A stretch of 64,000 nucleotides of DNA, from positions 1,984,001 through 2,048,000 of the forward strand of contig NZ_CP102247.1 of NCBI RefSeq assembly GCF_024599655.1, in the 5' to 3' direction. The notes under the pieces are model-generated. The model saw only the letters and a program-made list of their open reading frames with translations. It did no database searches and had not been told where the DNA came from. This stretch comes from Enterobacter asburiae. Lineage in GTDB: Bacteria; Pseudomonadota; Gammaproteobacteria; Enterobacterales; Enterobacteriaceae. Shown one piece after another: positions 60,785-64,000 of this stretch. Within the stretch, counting starts at the first letter, position 1. Every line of letters starts with the position of its first letter. The position numbers were made by a program, and so were the translations under genes.

Positions 60785-62887
60785 ATGAATACCTCACGCT
60801 TTACGCTTTGCGCCCTGGCAGGCGCCGTTACGCTGGCATTGCAGGTCCCGGCGTTCGCCGAAGAATCCACCATCGTCGTCACGGGCTCAGAGCAGGGCAG
60901 CGCGCTGCCGGCCTGGACGAACAGCGCCACGAAATCGGCCGTGGCCGAAAGTAAAACGCCGCAGGTCATCACGACCCTCTCTGCGCCGGAAATTGAAAAG
61001 CGTCACGCGAATTCCGTGAACGAAATCCTGCGCTATGCCCCGGGCGTCTCTACGGAGGTGCGGGGAAATACCTCCTACATGAGCGAATATAAAATTCGCG
61101 GCTTTACCGTCGACCAGGAGTTCTACAACGGGCTGCAGCTGCCCTATAACGTCACCGGCAATACCAAAGCGCGCATCGATCCGCTGCTGATTGACAGCGT
61201 TGATATCCTGAAAGGCCCCTCATCGGTCCTTTACGGCGGCGGTTCGCCGGGTGGGCTGGTGAATATTCAAAGTAAAAAACCGCAGCGGGAAGCCCGAACG
61301 GAGATCGGCGTTAACACCGGAAACCGTAATCTGAAAGAGGGCTATCTCGATTCAACCGGACAGATTGCCGACAGCGACTGGAACTACCGTCTGCTGGGCA
61401 AAGCCACGGAAAACGACGATCAGCCGCACACTACCCGGTATGAAAACTACCTGGTTGCGCCGTCCGTCACCTGGCAACCGGACAGCAAAACCCGCCTCAC
61501 CCTGGACGCGCTGGCGCAAAACACCCCGAGCCTGACGCCGTCTAACCCGCTGCCGCTCGCCTACCTGCGCTCAAAATACGCGGGCAAGCGCGATTACGCC
61601 GGAGACGAATGGAGCGGGTTTAAGCAGCGTCAGTGGATGCTGGGCTACAGCTTTGAACATGAATTTGACAGCGGCTGGGGCTTTAACCAGAAGGCGCGCT
61701 ATTTCGACGTCGATACCCACCAGCGCAGCGTCTACGCGACAGGGACGGGAAGCGAGGTGTATCAGCTCAACCGCTTTGCTTACACCACCGATGAAGACCT
61801 TAAGAGCTTCAACATCGACAACCAGGTCACCAAAACCGTTGCGCTGGGCGACTGGAAACACCATCTGCTGGCCGGGTTTGACTATCAGAAGCTGAACTCC
61901 CATTTCCACTATCGCTACGCGTCGGCCACGCCGGGTATCGATATGCGTCATCCTGACTATTCGCAGATCGGTGAAAGCACGCTGGGGCTGTATACCGCCC
62001 AGAAAAACCGCCTCAGCTATCAGCAGAACGGCTATTACTTACAGGATCAGGTAGAGTTTGGCGGCCTCAACCTGCTGGGCAGCCTGCGCTACGACGATTA
62101 CCGCTCCGTCACCACCAACTACCTGCAAAACGGTGATAAAGCCTGGGTGTCGCAGGATCGCGTCACCAAACGCCTGGGCGCGCTTTACGCCTTCGATAAC
62201 GGGATTTCACCATTTATCAGCTATTCAGAAGGTTTTGCGCCGGTGTCACCGCAGGGAACGCTCGTGGCGAAAGACGTCAAGCCAACCACCAGCAAGCAGG
62301 TGGAGGGCGGGGTGAAATATCTTCTGGCCGACTACGCCACCACCTTTACCGCCTCGGTGTTTAACATTCGTCAGAAAAATGTCGTTACCTCCGACCCGGG
62401 CTTCCTGAACTATCGTCAGACCGGGGAAGTGGAATCCAAAGGGGCAGAGCTGTCCGCCATCAGCCGTCCGACGGACAGCCTGACGCTGGTTGCCAACTAT
62501 GCGTACACCCACGCGATCAACCGGGAAGATGACAAGTACAAAGGTAAACGTCCAACGCAGGTCCCGGAGAATGCCTTCAACCTCTGGGGGGATTACACCT
62601 TTGACAACACGCCGCTGAAAGGACTGATGCTGGGAGCGGGCGCACGCTACACCGGGCCGATGGAAATCTCTCCGGCAAACGATGCGGGAAAACTGGGCGG
62701 CACTACGCAGTACGATCTGGCGGCTTCCTACCGGATGGGCGAAATCCTGCCTTCGCTGGCAGGGCTGACGCTTAAGGCCAGCGCGCAGAACATCACCAAT
62801 AAAGAGACGTTGACCTGCTACGACACGACCAACTGCTGGATCGGGCGTGACAGGACGTATCAGCTAGGGGCGAGTTACAGTTTCTAA
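60785..62887 (+). CDS. TonB-dependent siderophore receptor (FhuA/FoxA-like)
   Basis: Outer-membrane receptor of 700 residues for an iron-siderophore, probably a hydroxamate such as ferrichrome or ferrioxamine by general likeness to FoxA and FcuA; the exact ligand is not shown. A signal peptide (about 1-25, ending PAFA) precedes the TonB box STIVVTG. The plug domain (about 45-165) includes YKIRGFTVDQEFYNGLQLPY and LKGPSSVLYGGGSPGGLVN. The beta-barrel ends with GASYSF, terminal Phe as for OmpA-type insertion. Not present here in K-12. Likely controlled by the Fur box upstream. Confidence 0.9.
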   Translation: MNTSRFTLCALAGAVTLALQVPAFAEESTIVVTGSEQGSALPAWTNSATKSAVAESKTPQVITTLSAPEIEKRHANSVNEILRYAPGVSTEVRGNTSYMSEYKIRGFTVDQEFYNGLQLPYNVTGNTKARIDPLLIDSVDILKGPSSVLYGGGSPGGLVNIQSKKPQREARTEIGVNTGNRNLKEGYLDSTGQIADSDWNYRLLGKATENDDQPHTTRYENYLVAPSVTWQPDSKTRLTLDALAQNTPSLTPSNPLPLAYLRSKYAGKRDYAGDEWSGFKQRQWMLGYSFEHEFDSGWGFNQKARYFDVDTHQRSVYATGTGSEVYQLNRFAYTTDEDLKSFNIDNQVTKTVALGDWKHHLLAGFDYQKLNSHFHYRYASATPGIDMRHPDYSQIGESTLGLYTAQKNRLSYQQNGYYLQDQVEFGGLNLLGSLRYDDYRSVTTNYLQNGDKAWVSQDRVTKRLGALYAFDNGISPFISYSEGFAPVSPQGTLVAKDVKPTTSKQVEGGVKYLLADYATTFTASVFNIRQKNVVTSDPGFLNYRQTGEVESKGAELSAISRPTDSLTLVANYAYTHAINREDDKYKGKRPTQVPENAFNLWGDYTFDNTPLKGLMLGAGARYTGPMEISPANDAGKLGGTTQYDLAASYRMGEILPSLAGLTLKASAQNITNKETLTCYDTTNCWIGRDRTYQLGASYSF

Positions 62888-62910
62888 GTAACTCCCTGTG
62901 AGTTCAAAAT

Positions 62911-62942
62911 GTAGGCCGGGTAAGGCGTAGCCGCTACCCGGC
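62911..62942. repeat. REP palindrome between the receptor gene and treA
   Basis: GTAGGCCGGGTAAGGCGTAG...CGCTACCCGGC, a single REP between two convergent genes. Confidence 0.8.
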
Positions 62943-62951
62943 AATACACCT

Positions 62952-64000
62952 TTACTGCGCCGCAGCTTTCACCGGCGCAGCCTCATCATTCGCCGCAGGC
63001 TGATTCTCCGGCACGCTGTCGCACGGTTTTTCTTTCGGGCAGACCCGATCCAGCATTTTCAGCGTCACGCCGTTGCTCCAGCCGAAGCCGTCCTGCAGCG
63101 GATATTCCCCGCCGCCGCCGCCCGTACCGGTTGTCGACACGTCATACTTCTCGACCAGTTTCTTTTCCCTGTCGTAAGTATGCTGAACGTTCTTCAGGAA
63201 GCGCCAGGTCACGTCCATCGAGACCTTCTCCTGGCCGTAGTTCTGCAGCCCTTCCGCGGCAACCCACTGCAGCGGGGCCCAGCCGTTTGGCGCATCCCAC
63301 TGCTGGCCACTGTTGACGGTTGTGGTCGCAATACCGCCCGGTTTCAACAGGCGCGACGAGGTTGCCGCGGCGACTTTATCGGCCCGCTCCTGCGCCGCCG
63401 CCTTCACGTAAAGCGGGAACAGGGCTGCCGCCGTGAGCTGATTACGTACCTTCTTGCTCTTCAGATCGTAATCCGCGTACCAGCCCTCTTTATCATTCCA
63501 CAGGTGGCTTTCGATGGCTTTCTGACGGGCTGTTGCCAGCGCCTCGTATTTGCTTGCGCTGGCGGCGTCGCCACTCTCCTGGCCTGCCCGCGCCAGCAGT
63601 TTTTCCATTTTGAACATCAGGGCATTCAGGTCCACGGGGACAATGCTGGTGGTCCGAATGGTGCCGAGCTTTTGCGGGTCGTCCATCCAGCGGGAGCTAA
63701 AGTCCCAGCCCGAGGCCGCAGCGGAACGCAGATCGCGGTAGATCTCTGTCGCAGGTCGGTTAGGGTTACTTTTGGCGGTATTCACATCGTCAAGCCAGGA
63801 CTCCGGGCGCGGGGTATCGCGGTCGTCCCAGTAGCGGTTGAGGATAGCGCCGTCATCCAGCTTCACCACGCGTTTGTTAGCCTGCCCCGGCTGAAGGGCG
63901 TCGACGCCGTCCATCCAGTAGGCATACTCTTTCTCCATCTGCGGACGATACTTCTTCAGCGCATCGCTGTCGTGCGTTGCCAGCAGTTCCACCATCAGCG
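62952..64000 (-). CDS. treA: Periplasmic trehalase, C-terminal part (5' end outside window)
   Basis: GH37 enzyme that splits trehalose into two glucoses in the periplasm, used when trehalose is the carbon source at high osmolarity. About 349 of the roughly 565 residues are present, from [11 protein letters not shown] on; the frame is open to the right edge, so the ATG at 63995 is internal. The trehalase signature [10 protein letters not shown] and the Gly-rich [18 protein letters not shown] are intact. The C-terminus ends in an Ala/Pro-rich tail. The first signature motif and the signal peptide lie outside the window. Confidence 0.96.
   Translation of the reverse strand, partial: LMVELLATHDSDALKKYRPQMEKEYAYWMDGVDALQPGQANKRVVKLDDGAILNRYWDDRDTPRPESWLDDVNTAKSNPNRPATEIYRDLRSAAASGWDFSSRWMDDPQKLGTIRTTSIVPVDLNALMFKMEKLLARAGQESGDAASASKYEALATARQKAIESHLWNDKEGWYADYDLKSKKVRNQLTAAALFPLYVKAAAQERADKVAAATSSRLLKPGGIATTTVNSGQQWDAPNGWAPLQWVAAEGLQNYGQEKVSMDVTWRFLKNVQHTYDREKKLVEKYDVSTTGTGGGGGEYPLQDGFGWSNGVTLKMLDRVCPKEKPCDSVPENQPAANDEAAPVKAAAQ

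Overview
The window is a stretch of enterobacterial chromosome, most like the Enterobacter/Lelliottia/Leclercia group. Gene order and protein lengths follow the E. coli K-12 ptrB to treA segment almost gene for gene. The identities come from recognising protein sequences and neighbourhood, not from a database search. Differences from K-12 are a GTG-started mgrB, a second FtsI-type penicillin-binding protein beside rlmA (the position of Salmonella PBP3SAL), a RomA-like metallo-hydrolase, a family 17 glycosyltransferase plus a VirK/YbjX protein, and a hydroxamate-type TonB receptor. No tRNA, rRNA, insertion sequence, prophage or CRISPR array was seen.

Layout. 1-4.6 kb: ptrB (cut by the left edge), exoX, yobB, holE, then the copper-type genes yobA-yebZ-yebY. 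4.6-7.8 kb: the sRNA pair SdsR/RyeA, then an accessory pocket with the GT17 and VirK/YbjX genes, then pphA. 7.8-18.2 kb: yebV, rsmF, letB and letA on the minus strand; msrC, proQ, prc and htpX on the plus strand. 18.2-26.3 kb: yebQ, kdgR, yobH, mgrB, yebO, the MBL gene, yobF-cspC, the PBP3 paralogue and rlmA. 26.3-32.4 kb: mntP with its riboswitch and operators, yobD, manXYZ, and the yoaL-yoaE pair. 32.4-41.7 kb: pdeD, sdaA, nudL, pabB, yoaH, yoaB, yoaA, tsaB and yeaY. 41.8-51.5 kb: fadD, rnd, minCDE, ycgLMN, dsbB, nhaB and fadR. 51.6-64 kb: ycgB, dadAX, cvrA, ldcA, emtA, ycgR, ymgE, the TonB receptor and treA (cut by the right edge).

Shared circuits. Manganese: MntP efflux appears to be controlled by two near-identical MntR-type palindromes, a Fur-like site and a yybP-ykoY leader, all within 350 bp. 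Fatty acids: FadR is encoded here, and FadR-type operators lie before both fadD and fadR. Envelope: LetA/LetB (lipid transport), Prc, HtpX, DsbB, LdcA, EmtA and the PBP3 paralogue. Division: MinCDE. Stress and RNA: SdsR with a sigma-S -10, ProQ, CspC, and HtpX with a sigma-32 promoter.

Nothing here is a clearly new defence or mobile system. The most useful leads are the mntP control region, the SSD active-site variant in the PBP3 paralogue, the accessory pocket between SdsR and pphA, and the yoaL-yoaE overlap.
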